Origin: Diadema setosum | Lineage: Eukaryota; Echinodermata; Echinoidea; Diadematoida; Diadematidae | NCBI RefSeq assembly: GCF_964275005.1 | Contig: NC_092705.1 | Coordinates: forward strand, 11,843,912-11,907,911 | Reading direction: 5' to 3' | DNA: 64,000 nucleotides | Part shown: one piece after another, positions 36,201 through 48,262 of the stretch | Layout of the letters: every line of letters begins with the position of its first letter | How positions within the stretch are numbered: the stretch's first letter is position 1 | Notes under the pieces: generated by a model | The model's input: the letters and a program-made list of their open reading frames with translations, nothing else | Database searches by the model: none | What the model was told of the DNA's origin: nothing | Translations under genes and position numbers: made by a program

Positions 36201-39200
36201 TTTCCATTAAGAAAGTTCGAGATTTTCCTCATCTCGGGAATTGCTTGGGGATAAATGATTTGTCTGTCTAAACACTTCCTTTGGGGCGGGGCAAATGCCC
36301 CTTTGCCCCCCATAGATTCGACGCCCCTGATCTTCCCTTGGTATGCCCATAGATGTATCCTGACTGAGTCATCAGTCACTGTCGTTTCTCAGGAATGAGT
36401 CAGGAAATGGAGGGGATTCAATAATTATGGCGATAAAGTTGTTGTTATTGTTTGTTTGTATGTTTTCGTACATATTTTGCAGATGGTCCCCAGTTCCTCG
36501 CGTCATAGCATGTTTACATGTAGACCTATACTATTTGACGTTGTCAACGCCTGAGTCATACCTTACAGTATATGTCGATGTTACTTTCTTCGCGAGCGAG
36601 CGAAGCGAGCGAGCGCTTGAGAAAATGATACATTTTCCTACAAGATAGAATACTGTTCAGCTCTGTTACCTGTCTGAAGGCCGGCGTACAAACGTCATGC
36701 AATATGCCAAAATTGATACAATCACATTTCTGCTTCCTCCATTTTTTCCCCTCAAAATTCAGGGGGGGGGGGGGGGTGATTGTACAGGCCATCCCCCCCT
36801 CCTCCATTTCAGGGGGGATATATCCCCCCCCCCCCCATCCCCCCCGGGATTTACGCCCATGATAGATAAAGAATACAGTTAAAAGACAGTCTTGTTTGCA
36901 TCTAGACGTTCTTGCGTGATTGATTTTCGGACTTTTGATTTTGCTTCATTTCTGCGTTAGTAGATACAAAAATATATAACACAAAGTCAATGGAACAAAG
37001 TTATTGAGGAATATTTGCATCTAATACATTATCTGGTGTGAAATATTTTGAAACATGCAAAATGATTGACTTAAAGCACCGATTTCCTTGATACATAGTA
37101 AATGAAAACTAGCAGGTGTCTGCAGGTGCTTGGGACGAACACCACACTGCGTAGTGCCTTTCGTTGCCTTTATTGGATAAGAGCAATTCGTATCGAGTTC
37201 TTAGAAAATCCCGGGGGAATCCATTGATTTTTTTTTTCTGCTCATTTTCCATTTATGTAATACATCTTTCAGTTCATTTTTCATTTATGTAATATATCTT
37301 TCTGGTCAGTTTGCCTTTGTTAGCCATTTCTTTTAAATACATGATTTACTCGCCTGTAATTAGCATGCTCGATAAAAAGTGGACACCGTTTGTCGACATC
37401 GAGGCTGTTATGTAACCAGCCGCTGAAAGGGAACTCCCAATCAGGGTCAGCTTCCTTAGCGACACAACGCGAAGAAACATTGGGCACAAATAATCTGAAA
37501 TTATTCAAAAGAGGGGAAAGGTACAGTGGATTGCGCAATTATAAACAATGTTGATGTTATTTACGAAAACAGTCTAAATCTCTCTCTTTATATCTACTAC
37601 AATTTTGTATTATACAAACTATGAATGTTTATTAGTGCAATGGACAGAATATTTCATGACGTTGAGGATGAAATGATCCATTCAACGAGGCGCAGCCGAG
37701 TAATGGATCGAAGATTTCATCATTCACCGAATGAAATATTCTGTCCATTGCAGGAATGAAAAACATTTATTATTTGTTTTATATAACGCCTAAAATAGCT
37801 CCTTGACATTTGATGTTTTATTAATTTGGAAATGACAGAGAATCTGAGATCGCTGGGATCTCGGCGTGCGGGCAATGGAGCAAATCGTATGGATCCGAAA
37901 ATGCACGGTAGGAGCCACAGATGCACGAATCATAACGTCATAGTTAAATGGGACAAAATCCAATGATCAATATCAAACAGCCAATCGAATGACAAAGACC
38001 TATTTGGGTGTTCTACAATCACCTTTTCTTTTTCAGGCTTGAAAAAATCTGAGCTACATGGTTCCACATACTAACAGAGGTCCTGTAATATCTTGTTAAT
38101 TGGAAACTATTAAACATGTTTTTCCTATGGATTGTTGATTACTCAAAGAAGTGAAATATCTGAGCATCTAGTATGTGTAAATCTTTTCTAAAATAGTTGG
38201 CTAGTATGTTGATATTGTTACAGATATTTTGGCAATAACTGCAAAATTTGTAAAAACATTCTATGCTCGAGTGCTTCTGCCGTCCACTGGGGAATCCTTT
38301 CCCGTCAGGGAATTCACGATATGAATCCGTTTATGCTCTTGTGGATCTGCGTTCATAATTTTTTCGATAAATAGGAACAAAAAAATCACATTAGATAGAC
38401 ATTCTGATCCAAGAAGTCAAGATAAAATTTACCTTGGCTGTGCATAACTCAAGACTGTCCTCAAAGTGTACTAAAAAAGCCCCCCCCCCCCATATACATT
38501 TGCATCTATTCAACCAAGAAACACATACATCCGCCATATGGTACTTATTGTACTTGTATTCACTACACGAAGTCTTTGGTCCAGGCAGGTTTTTGTTTGT
38601 TTCATGCAGACTCAGCCACGTTATAATTTTCACATACCTTTGACGTTGACCGTTAGTTGTTTTATAATAAAGCTCCAATTGATAATGATAATCCTCATTT
38701 AGTGATCAACCCAGAAAGTATTAAAATAGACGTGAGATCACTGGGCTCAAATACACTATCATATCCTCATAAAGAATTGGAATAAACTGGATGTTTAAAA
38801 AAAAGACATGTCCCACTTTTGATCCTCAATAGTTCGAAAACTACAAAGGTCTATCAGATAAGACTGTCACTGATATGAGTAATAGCTGAATAGTGTACAA
38901 TTTAGTTGGAAGTGATTTGAATATGAAAGCATAAGTCAGTTTAATGATGATGAATATGATGATGATGATAATAATAATAAATAATAATAACAATAATAAT
39001 AATAACGATAATAATAATAATCATAATCATAATCATAATCATAATCATAGTAATAACAATAGTATGTTTTTATATCCAGGGTAGCCTCTTCAGTGTTACC
39101 ACTACTCTACCAGATGGCCCTGCAATTATTATTACCCCAGCGTATACCAAAATATTGGTGAGGTATTGGCCTTACCAAGTTAGGTTCCGCATTGTGGTCA

Positions 39201-39858
39201 AATTTTAACCCTCTTTACAAAACTTGAACTTTACTCAGGAGCCAATGGTGTTTATGTGAGTGTGTGCTTACAATGACCCTGAACAAACCCACTTGTTCAG
39301 AGCTACGCTGACTGTATAGGCTTCTGGCCTCTTGCTCCAATGCTTTATTGATAATTCATGATGGATTGCCCTGGACACTGCTAGTCTGAATTCATAGTAA
39401 CGGGTGAAATGCACGGACATGAAAATAGTAAGTACATGTTTCTTATATGTGCTTGCATACGATACATTTCAGGATGCATAGAGACTAGCTGGTGATAGTG
39501 GAAATCCTCCAAAATAATAAAGTATTCAAACCCTCGCCATTGGCTAGGATCATTGTGTGGGTGTTAACCATACACTTCCATACACACCAATTAACCCTGG
39601 CAAAGGGTTGAAAATAGAGCAAAATCTTAACCCTAACTTAAAAATTCACTTTGAATTAAATGACATTGATTTATGCTGTTATTTTTTAATCGCCTCCAAC
39701 AAAATTGTGCACTATTCAGCTATTGCTCATATCAATGTCAGTGTTATCTGATATATAGTTTTTGAACTATTAAGGATCAAAAGTGGGACATGTTTTTTTT
39801 TTGTAACACCTAGTAGATATACATGCACTTATGTATACACATAGACAGACAGAAACAT

Positions 39859-39906
<48 letters not shown>

Positions 39907-41349
39907 TATATGTACAGTATATAAATAGAGATACAGATATAGCCATGAGATATACGGGTATAAGACTCACAGACAATGGCGATTCCGTGAGAGAGTGCAA
40001 GTGCTAGTCCCAGTAACGTAGTGGAGGCCTGGAGATCTCGCGAAATGTCATCAAGGAACACTCCAGATGTCTTAAAACATACAAACAAACATTCATCCAG
40101 TCCAAATATAAGTCAATTTGATAAGAAAGAGTAAAATTACGAGCTCAACGGTAAAATTTTGATCGAAATTGGATGAAAAATATAAAAGTTATGACATTCT
40201 GAAGTTTCAATAATTTTTGGGAAACAGTTCTTGAACGGTCAATATTATTATGCAATAATGGCAAAGTGAGCATGTCATCCCCTCACTACTTGCCATATAG
40301 TTTGTATATAAAATTTGAAATTTCTAGTTTTTCATTCAGACACAATCATGCCCGAGGCTCAAATCCTCGTCTATCTCTGAACTTATTCAACCAGGAATAA
40401 CATCATGTTTCAGACTTCAATGACAGAAACATTGAATTTTCGTCATTTTTTGTACACGATCAATGGAAGATTGTAAGGTTATGACATGTTAGCTCACTCA
40501 TTTACATATTCATATCCACTCTACGAGAACTGTTTTGCAGAAATTAACAAAACTTCCTTATTTTTCATCCCATTTCAGTCAAATTTTTACCGTTGAACTT
40601 GAAAGATTTTACTCTTTTTTCTCAGACTAACTTATATTTTGACTGGATTTCCCCTTTAGAAGAAACAACATAGCAACCTTAAATGAGTAAAAAACGATTC
40701 AGTGCAGTTTCCTTTTCATCGACCTCTCTCTTGCTCGAGATCGAACAAGGAGGAATTGGAGGTCGAGTCCCTGGAGGAGGAGGAGGTGGCAGAGCTGGAT
40801 GCCATGAATAATGACGTCACAGACCACGTAATACTGAGAAATGTTGAGGCATCAAATTTTAAATGTCATTCTAAGTGCACATTCTGCGGATATATTCATT
40901 TGGCCTGCATAGACCTATACCAGAAAATGTGTTTATGAAATTGCAATTTTGGATTCAGGATCTTGTAAAACTGAAATGTCAAAAACATGTATTTCGCTTG
41001 GAAAGTAGATATTCTTGGATACAGCATGATTATACTCGAAATAGGTGACAAGTCCAGTTTCCAACTTTCACTAAATTGCTGTTAGAACATTATTTAGACA
41101 GCTTGTTTGAAAAAAAATATATATCACTAGACTTGGATTGAACAATTTGTTAAACACAAAAGAGAGGAGAGCAGTCCTTCTATAATAATGACAATGAAGG
41201 CACTTTTTTTCCCTTCCATTTTGAGGTGGGTCAGCGAGGGGGCAAATAGCTGTCCATACCTTCAAAAGTCCCATTTCTAAAAAGGCGATTGTAGAAGAGC
41301 CAAGCAATATGAACCATCTGAATCGTCCTTCCAAGAGTTTTCCAGCCAT
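30271..41349 (-). CDS. SLC16/monocarboxylate transporter-like MFS protein (complete, 429 aa)
   Basis: The six coding exons, in transcript order, are 41349-41260, 40070-39971, 37494-37354, 33270-33023, 31879-31291 and 30392-30271. Joined in phase they give one open frame from MAGKLLEGRFRW to RHCGN-stop. Hydrophobic segments fit 12 membrane helices with a charged loop at about residues 190-225 between TM6 and TM7, as in MCTs. Family landmarks: EGRFRW at TM1 (degenerate form of the DGGWGW motif), AGGLGM before YDWRGAMLILGG (MCT-like TM5-6), GRLLIG in TM8, and FDASGSYN before the last helices. The intron after 37354 needs a GC donor (CAG then GCGAGT). In TM8 the position of the MCT1 Asp302 is Asn291, while Arg295 matches Arg306, so classic proton-lactate coupling is doubtful. 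An acceptor just before the ATG (CTACAG then AACATGG) suggests an upstream non-coding exon. The substrate is unknown. Confidence 0.88.
30920..31190. repeat. TTCGTTATTCCGAA palindrome cluster
   Basis: Repeated GTTCGTTATTCCGAA-type words in one direction up to about 31095, a poly-T/poly-G tract (31116-31148), then the complement (ACATTCGGAATAATG, CTTCGAAATAACAAAG). A smaller group is at 8480-8535. In the last intron of the SLC16-like gene. Confidence 0.6.
32604..32857. mobile_element. hAT-like non-autonomous element, copy 1
   Basis: CAGGGCTCGACAGTAGC at the left, GCTAAATGTCGAACCC at the right, with GGTGGTCCGATTTGGCC / GATCGGGCCACC arms inside. A related copy is at 43570-43790. In an intron of the SLC16-like gene. 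Confidence 0.5.
34105..35985. repeat. Tandem array, about 163-bp unit, about 11 copies
   Basis: The GCGAGCGAGC box recurs at 34266, 34431, 34588, 34758, 34923, 35086, 35241, 35404, 35569, 35731 and 35896, spacing 155-170. Each unit holds ACTGCCGTTTGTAGCTAT, TTTCGCTTTGGAAATTA and GGCAGCAACATCAGGAGAAT. Several open frames cross the array because the unit is near a multiple of three; they are not genes. The array is inside a 4.1-kb intron of the SLC16-like gene. Confidence 0.9.
37348..37353 (-). other. GC splice donor of the SLC16-like gene
   Basis: The exon ends ATTACAG at 37354 and is followed on the minus strand by GCGAGT. Only this cut joins in frame to the next exon (start 33270), giving LITG-IGMSVV as MCT helices require. 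The nearby GT (four bases later) would break the frame. Confidence 0.75.
37615..38010. repeat. Dispersed inverted-repeat family, copy 2
   Basis: GTGCAATGGACAGAATATTT and AAATATTCTGTCCATTGCAG form a hairpin, followed by TTATATAACGCCTAAA and GGAGCAAATCGTATGGATCC, which match 18765-19512 in reverse. In an intron of the SLC16-like gene. Confidence 0.65.
38799..39800. mobile_element. About 1-kb inverted-repeat element
   Basis: ACATGTCCCACTTTTGATCC near 38806 and GGATCAAAAGTGGGACATGT near 39773 pair, continuing through AATAGTTCGAAAACTA and the TATCAGATAA words, about 55 bp in all. In an intron of the SLC16-like gene. A SINE-like tail is nested inside. Confidence 0.7.
38940..39135 (-). mobile_element. 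SINE-like 3' tail with AAT/ATC microsatellite
   Basis: On the minus strand it reads CTGGTAGAGTAGTGGTAAC then ACTGAAGAGGCTACCCTGG, then a long (ATT/ATG)n tail, like SINE tails and like the fragment at 20262-20510. Nested in the 1-kb inverted-repeat element. Confidence 0.45.
39862..39912. repeat. TA microsatellite
   Basis: (TA)n tract about 60 bp downstream of the exon 2 donor of the SLC16-like gene, minus strand. Confidence 0.9.
40095..40660. mobile_element. TTAA-flanked fold-back MITE, copy 4, beside a splice acceptor
   Basis: ATCCAGTCCAAATATAAGTC at the left (outer 12 bp lost) and TTTTGACTGGATTTCCCCTTT at the right. On the minus strand it lies in intron 1 of the SLC16-like gene, and its edge is only about 25 bp from the exon 2 acceptor at 40071-40072. 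Confidence 0.7.
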
Positions 41350-42171
41350 GTTCTGTAGATGTCAGTATATTAAGCAGGAGATGGGCAAACGGCTTTCAAA
41401 ATAAATACACAGTTTTACAACACCGAGTAAGAAGTAATTGTTCATGAAACTTGCCATATCACCATAGCTCGATCTGCATAGCTACCTCCATCCGCCATCT
41501 CACAGTGTAGGTGGTGTTTGAAATCTATGGTTTCACAACTCCCCATGCTTTGAAATTATCACACGCAAAAGAAAACGGCAGGGAGCGTTTACAAAGAATG
41601 ATGCTTTACCAGATCCCTGGGCGCATGAGTGAATGCTGACAATTTGGTGCTGTGGATTTTTTTTTTCAATGTGTGAAGCCTCACTGAGTTATTAATAGGG
41701 ATAAGAAGTCATCTACGTTACTATTGTCATGCACCCAAGCCATAGGAATACAGAGGTATGTACACTAGTAGTCATTTTTGTGCCCTGCAAACGTCAGTTG
41801 GACAAACTATTGTGAAAGCACCATATCGAGGAGCGAAAGAAAAAGTTGTTTTTTTTTCCTTTGGGGGGGGGGGGTGGGGGGAGGGGGGTTTGCCGAGAGG
41901 TCAGATATTCAGCAGTGAAGCGTTCCATCAGGCTCAAACTGCTCCATGGTTTTGTAAATAACATTTATTTCTAAGTAAAAAGGGGAGAGAAAAACAAGAG
42001 GAGATGACGATTCAGCATAGAACATTTAATTAACGTGAGGCAATAGTTAGTTTGCTAATAAAATTGATTATAAACAGGCCATAATCAGTGATGAGGATGA
42101 ATTGGAGATGTTTTATATTGGTACGTACAGCTGTATTATACATACCTACACGAATGTAGGCCTATATGTAA
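41350..42171. other. 5' region of the SLC16-like gene
   Basis: A probable splice acceptor sits directly before the coding start, so a non-coding first exon should lie in this region or beyond. I cannot place it. Poly-T/poly-G tract at 41847-41889. Confidence 0.35.
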
Positions 42172-42192
42172 TGCACACCCACACGCACACAC

Positions 42193-42286
<94 letters not shown>
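42172..42286. repeat. (CA)n(TA)n(TG)n self-complementary microsatellite
   Basis: A CA run, then a TA run, then a TG run, so that the whole tract can fold on itself as one hairpin. Confidence 0.9.
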
Positions 42287-42819
42287 TTGAGTTTTGTTTG
42301 ATCAATTTAAGCATGATTTTTGTTTTCAGTTTATGGCAAGTTTTGGGAAATGTATTCTCAAGGGAACGTAATGAAGCGGATATTGATTGATTTGATCTAG
42401 TTGATCAAGATAGTTTTTTTTTTCTTTAAGAGTTATGCGTAATGTGAAATAATTTTTGTACAATGTATATAGCATGTGGTCTGCAAAAAAAGTATGTAAA
42501 AAAAGGTGATTTAGCAGCACATTTTTGTGTGTGTAATAAGGCAGATATGGATTGTCTTGATTACAATGATCAAGATACTTTTTTTCTGAGATTTATGCAG
42601 AATTTCATTTCATATCTTTTATATAAACATGGTATGATTTGAAAAAAAAAACAACAAAAAATATATTGTATATACTGTATGTTGGGAAAAAATGATTTAG
42701 CAGCGCAAGAGAGAATAATACAGCTGCTTATTTTTCTTCATATTAATTTCATTGTCAATATGGACCTGATATTGAATGAAACTCAAATAAAGAATATCAT
42801 TTCTTTTTTAAGTGTGTGT

Positions 42820-43523
<704 letters not shown>

Positions 43524-43569
43524 ATTATTATCTATGTATAATTATGTATATTTCTATGTAATATAATAT

Positions 43570-43790
43570 CAGGGCTAGATTCTCACCTTTTTCTCTCATG
43601 GCCAATTCGGCCCGTTGCAAATGATGTGTAAACGTGAAATTTCGGGGTCCCAAAATTAGAGGACACATACAAATCTATTTTGACTCTTATTGCCGACAAA
43701 AGATAACCTTTTCGAAAATTTGGTGGTCAAACATCAATTTTCAGTATAGCTCATCAGGGCCGCGGCACTGGGCCAACACTAGTGTCAGTT
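43570..43790. mobile_element. hAT-like non-autonomous element, copy 2
   Basis: Begins CAGGGCTAGATTCTC and contains AAAATTTGGTGGTCAAACATCAATTT, matching the right half of 32604-32857. Both ends are eroded. Confidence 0.4.
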
Positions 43791-45144
43791 TCTGTCCCCC
43801 CCCCCCCTTTTTTTCACACGGGTAGCATTTTCAACGTGATTGGGGAATGAGAAATTGCTATTAGCATAATAAAAACTAACTTTCAGTGACGTCAACATTT
43901 AGGGAAAGTTTTACAAATCGTCAAGGTTTTGCGATACTATGAAAGAAAGATTAATACATGTAGAGGCTAAGACTGTGATGTCAGATTGGGAAAGGAGGTG
44001 AAAAGTTAATGGTCCTATTTACCTTTGGGAACAGTGATTTAAAAAAAAAATGTTCAAGATATCACATTTGATGCATATGTGTAGGTCTGCTGTATCACAA
44101 AACATCCTTCCATATAAAATTTTTGCGATGAACCCTAAAATATAAGGAGATATCAGATTTTTCTCATTAAACCATAACTGTAGACGGTTTAGTCTGGCAA
44201 CAATTTTTTATTACAACCATTGTTCACTTTTTGTGTATTTAACAACACTTAACATTGATTGAACGGATTAAAATTTTTACAGTGGTTGTTTCCATCCCAA
44301 ACTCACATATTGGAACTATTTCAAAGCATTAATGCTGGGTTTTTGTTTCAAGTTTCAATATGCCTTTAATGCAGGGAATAGAAGGGCATCTTCTGGTAAA
44401 GAAAAAACAAAATAAAAATAGGATAGAAGGCCTGATCGATAGACTATAGGACGACATATCATCCAAGGTTCATTCCTCACTGCCACACACGTGCCTATGT
44501 ATATCACATTGGAATGAGCAAGGTACACACAGTGAACTTGAGATCGTACGATCTGGTCCAAACTTTGTTGAAACCCCGCTATATCAGGAAGCAAACGCTA
44601 ACAACGTTCATTTGATTTATATATTCGAGATTGATTATGTTTCATATTCATTGAACTTTGGCGCTACCGAGGATAATAGCTATTGCTTTTTATCCAAAGT
44701 GCACAAAGTCACATTCACCTTGTATTTTCCACTCTGTATGAACTATATGCGTCATGGTCAGACATTGGTTCTCAAAAACGTCTTTAATCAATATGTTGAA
44801 CTCAACTCGACGCTCAGACGCTATCAGCTATATAACGTGCTCTGAATATCAAAAGGTTTGGGTAGATTCCAATAATGCAGTAATGATCGAAAGATCGAAA
44901 GAATTCACGTGAGAGGAAGCTATATAGAGAAAGACTCGATGGAAAAAGTTCACCTCTCTTGAGAAAGAGCTGCCGGAGCAAGACAAATCTCTACGTGGGT
45001 TAACTATTCAGTCTGATTTATTGTGCCATTGTCCGATACCTTCCATATCAACGTAGGCCTACACTTCCATTTCAGCTTTCCCACCTGTTTCAAAAACACA
45101 TCCTTCTACCACTGCATGTTTATATAAGCGTTAAATATCCAACC
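43791..45144. other. Upstream region of gene 5
   Basis: No exon recognised. TATATAAG at 45121 is only 24 bp before the ATG, too close for a normal TATA box. Short open frames (for example 44612-44845) carry no family motif. Confidence 0.35.
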
Positions 45145-45543
45145 ATGAGAAGTGTGACAACCATTCCGGCGTTGATTGTAGTGCTCTTTCTTGGGTACGT
45201 CTTCTACACACCTATCCCGGAAGATCTCGCGGACCCAATGCACTTCCGGCTCATCGTTGCAGGGCTCGAGTCGGCAGCTGTGTTGGTGAGTTTAGATGGC
45301 TGCGCCAGGTGTTTGCCACTCAACAACTGTTTGCTTGTTGTTTTAAAAGCCTAACATTTTAAGACTAAGAACAGGTGATGTTTTAACCTGTAACAACTGT
45401 AATACCAATCTAGCTCTTAACAGGAAATGCTGAATTTAATATCTTAACTAATACAGTGTGGATGATTGTCCATAGTCTATTACAGTTGAAAGCTTCCAGC
45501 TTTTTACACATACTCTTACACCTTACATGTTATATATATGTAA

Positions 45544-45613
<70 letters not shown>

Positions 45614-48262
45614 AAAACTTACATACACACACGTAATAATTTGAATTTACGTAAAGTATGCATAGATATAGATATTGCAACATTTCATCCATCGCATTCT
45701 GGGGTTTTATTTATGCAGTCTATGCCAGCTCTAAAGGTTCAAAACACTATCGCTTTCGTGATGACTCAATGTTGTACCATTATAGTGATAAAGCTCTCAG
45801 AGACGATTTCATTTGCAAACAGTGCAACGTCTGGAGCATATTTCAACCCCTTGAGAACTTCTACGTCCAGTTTCATCGCTTTGCGATGGAGCTGCCTATG
45901 CCAGCCCCGGACCTTCCTGTTCCTGGTTCGAATGTTACCGCCCGGTATACTGACTTTGCTGGTGTGCGGGTGCTCTTGTATGAACCATTGAGGAGCAGCG
46001 ACGAAATTCTCCCTGGCTTCGTTTACTTTCATGGGGGTGGATACGCCATAGGAAGTGCAAGTATGTGTGGCTATAGGTCTTTGAGAACAATACAGACTTT
46101 CGTCCATTTTGTTCTGTAAAAATGTAAATAATATTGTTATGGTAGGCCTAAATAGAAACATTGAAGAGTGAACTGTTAGTATAAAACACTCACAATTTAC
46201 AAAAAAAAAAAAAGAAGAAGAAGAAAACTTTGTCAATATCCACGAAGACAAAATTGAAGCAAAACATACTTCGGAATATTCATTACACAACCTGGCATAT
46301 CTATCATTAAAATTACATACAAACCTCGAATTCTCAAAGCCCACGTGTTAATGTTTGGCTTTGGGCTTGGCAGCGATATTCTCCGATTTAATGTCGTCCT
46401 CTGACAGGAATGCTTATTTACTTATCTATCTATCTATCTATCTATTCATTTTTTTAATCATTATTATTATTATTTTTTTTTTACAAAATATTTTTTACAA
46501 AATACAATACCGGTTTTTTCTTCCCTCATGTAAAGAGAAGTGACTTCAAATTCACGCCGCTTAAATTTTATGCGACGTGAATTGATAAGCTAGTGTATTT
46601 ACCCAATCTAAAATTAAACGCATTAACTATTGAAGTGTCATGAGATTTGTTCTACTCTATCACTTCTTTAGGGGGTCAGGGTCCTTTTACTCGACTTCTA
46701 GCGGAAGAACTGCACGTTGTGTTGGTTTCCGTTGAGTAAGTATGGTTTTCTTGACATGCTTTTTCTTTCAGAACCACTAAGAGAAGATTCAAGATATTTT
46801 TTCAAATGTTTGTAATGCCTAATCTACTGATCTATATAACCCGATTTGATATTTTACTGTATTTTGTGTTCAACACAAGGCTTTTTTACTTTTCTTTGCA
46901 ATGCTTATCAGAAATATTAAACTCGCGTTAAATGGTATCAAACTAACATGAATATCAAGGACAATAAAGGATTTTTTTTCTCTTTATTACATCTGAAAGA
47001 AAAAAGAAATATTCTCGCGAGATATCTATTCCAATGAACATGATGTATAGAACATCTAATTAGCAGGATGTTGACAGCGGGGTCAAACCACGAGACCGAC
47101 ACCCATGAGTCATACAGCCCACGAGTTCGACATTGAAAACGGGTTCAGGGATCATACAGCCCATGAGTTGGACACTAGGCAAATAAGGCCAATGAGTTCG
47201 ACACTAGGTAAAGTAGCCCACGAGTTCGACAGATACAACACGGGGCTTAATGTGTCAGTCTCATGGGCCTTGTTTGCTCAGTGTCGAACTCATGGGCTGT
47301 ATGACTCGTGAGCTGTATAACTCGTGGGCTGCATAACTCATGTCGGTATCATCTGTTAATTATTGCCATCAATTATTTTATAAATTATATTTCTCAGCTA
47401 CCGCCTAGCACCAGAGCATGTCTTCCCAGCTGCATTCGACGATGCCCTGGCTGCCACTAAGTATTTCCTGAAGCACGCAGCCGATTACGGAGTCGACCCT
47501 TCTCGTGTAACTGTTGGTGGCGATAGCGCTGGCGGTCATTTGGCGGCAGGGGTCGCTCAGCATGTATTCGACGACCCTACCGTACCCAACTTCAAACTCC
47601 AGATCCTTTTCTATCCATGGATACAATTCCTGGACTGTAATACGCCATCATTACAATTCTACGAGCACACTTTTGGCAAGCGTGGGATGTCGAAGCCCCG
47701 ACTGGCCGAGTTCATCTCGGGCTACTACCTCGGGAACCTAGACTCTGAATTCTTGCACCACCTGGAGACGAATCGACACACGAGCGCAGCTTTCAAGAGG
47801 TCGAGCAACTACAAGAAATTCTTGAACCACAGCATCATCTTCACAAAATTGGAGGAGGCATCATTACAGTTAGGACTAGGGTCTTCAACATCCTCATCCC
47901 TCCCATCACTTTCTTCGCAGGCATTCCGTGAATATTACAAGCCTCAAGAACATTTTGCCGAGGGCAATGACACGATGTGGGAGGAGATCCAAGAGGCTTT
48001 TCTCGACCCAAGAAATTTGCCCCTATTTCGTGACGACTTCAGGGGCCTCCCCAAGGCTTTCATTGCCACGGGCGAAAGGGATCACATCCGCGATGACGGG
48101 ATCTTCTACGCCCACGCCCTGGAGCAGGGCGGCGTCGAGGTAATCTGGAAGCACTATCCAGGAGCGTGGCACGGTATCGCAGCATTTGCTTCAATAGCCG
48201 ATGTTCCGACTGGTGCCAAAATGCTAGGGGATGGACTGAGATTCTTCAAAGAAAATATTTAA
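45145..48262 (+). CDS. AADAC/NCEH1-like serine hydrolase, gene 5 (complete, 435 aa)
   Basis: Exons are 45145-45285, 45823-46060, 46672-46735 and 47398-48262, phases 0, 1 and 2. The first 20 or so residues are a hydrophobic anchor followed by YTPIPEDLADPMHFR. HGGGY starts at residue 117, Ser191 is in GDSAGG, Asp376 in RDHIRDDG and His406 in WHG (30 residues apart as in the family). The Tyr before the catalytic Asp in the other paralogues is Arg here. A Ser-rich stretch around residues 300-312 is a lineage-specific insertion at the same site as in gene 4. Intron 1 has a TA microsatellite and intron 3 an inverted minisatellite. An AATAAA lies 14 bp after the stop. The nearest neighbour upstream is the divergent SLC16-like gene, 3.8 kb away. 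Confidence 0.92.
45549..45615. repeat. TA microsatellite
   Basis: (TA)n in intron 1 of gene 5. Open frames of Tyr-Ile repeats across it are artefacts. Confidence 0.9.
47085..47345. repeat. Inverted minisatellite (CCCACGAGTTCGACA family)
   Basis: Left half repeats ATACAGCCCAYGAGTT(C/G)GACA; right half holds the complement TGTCGAACTCATGGGCTGTAT and further ACTCGTGGGCTG units, giving a large imperfect hairpin. In intron 3 of gene 5, about 50 bp before exon 4. A small relative is at 50915-51010. Confidence 0.7.

Noticed and set aside
39971-40070. Direct splice of SLC16 exon 2 to the exon at 33270
   Set aside because: The join would make a stop codon (T + GA); the intermediate exon 37494-37354 restores frame and helices TM3-TM4.
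45121-45128. TATATAAG as the gene 5 TATA box
   Set aside because: Only 24 bp before the ATG, so transcription would start after the start codon.
45527-45644. Tyr/Ile repeat protein
   Set aside because: Translation of a (TA)n microsatellite in an intron of gene 5.
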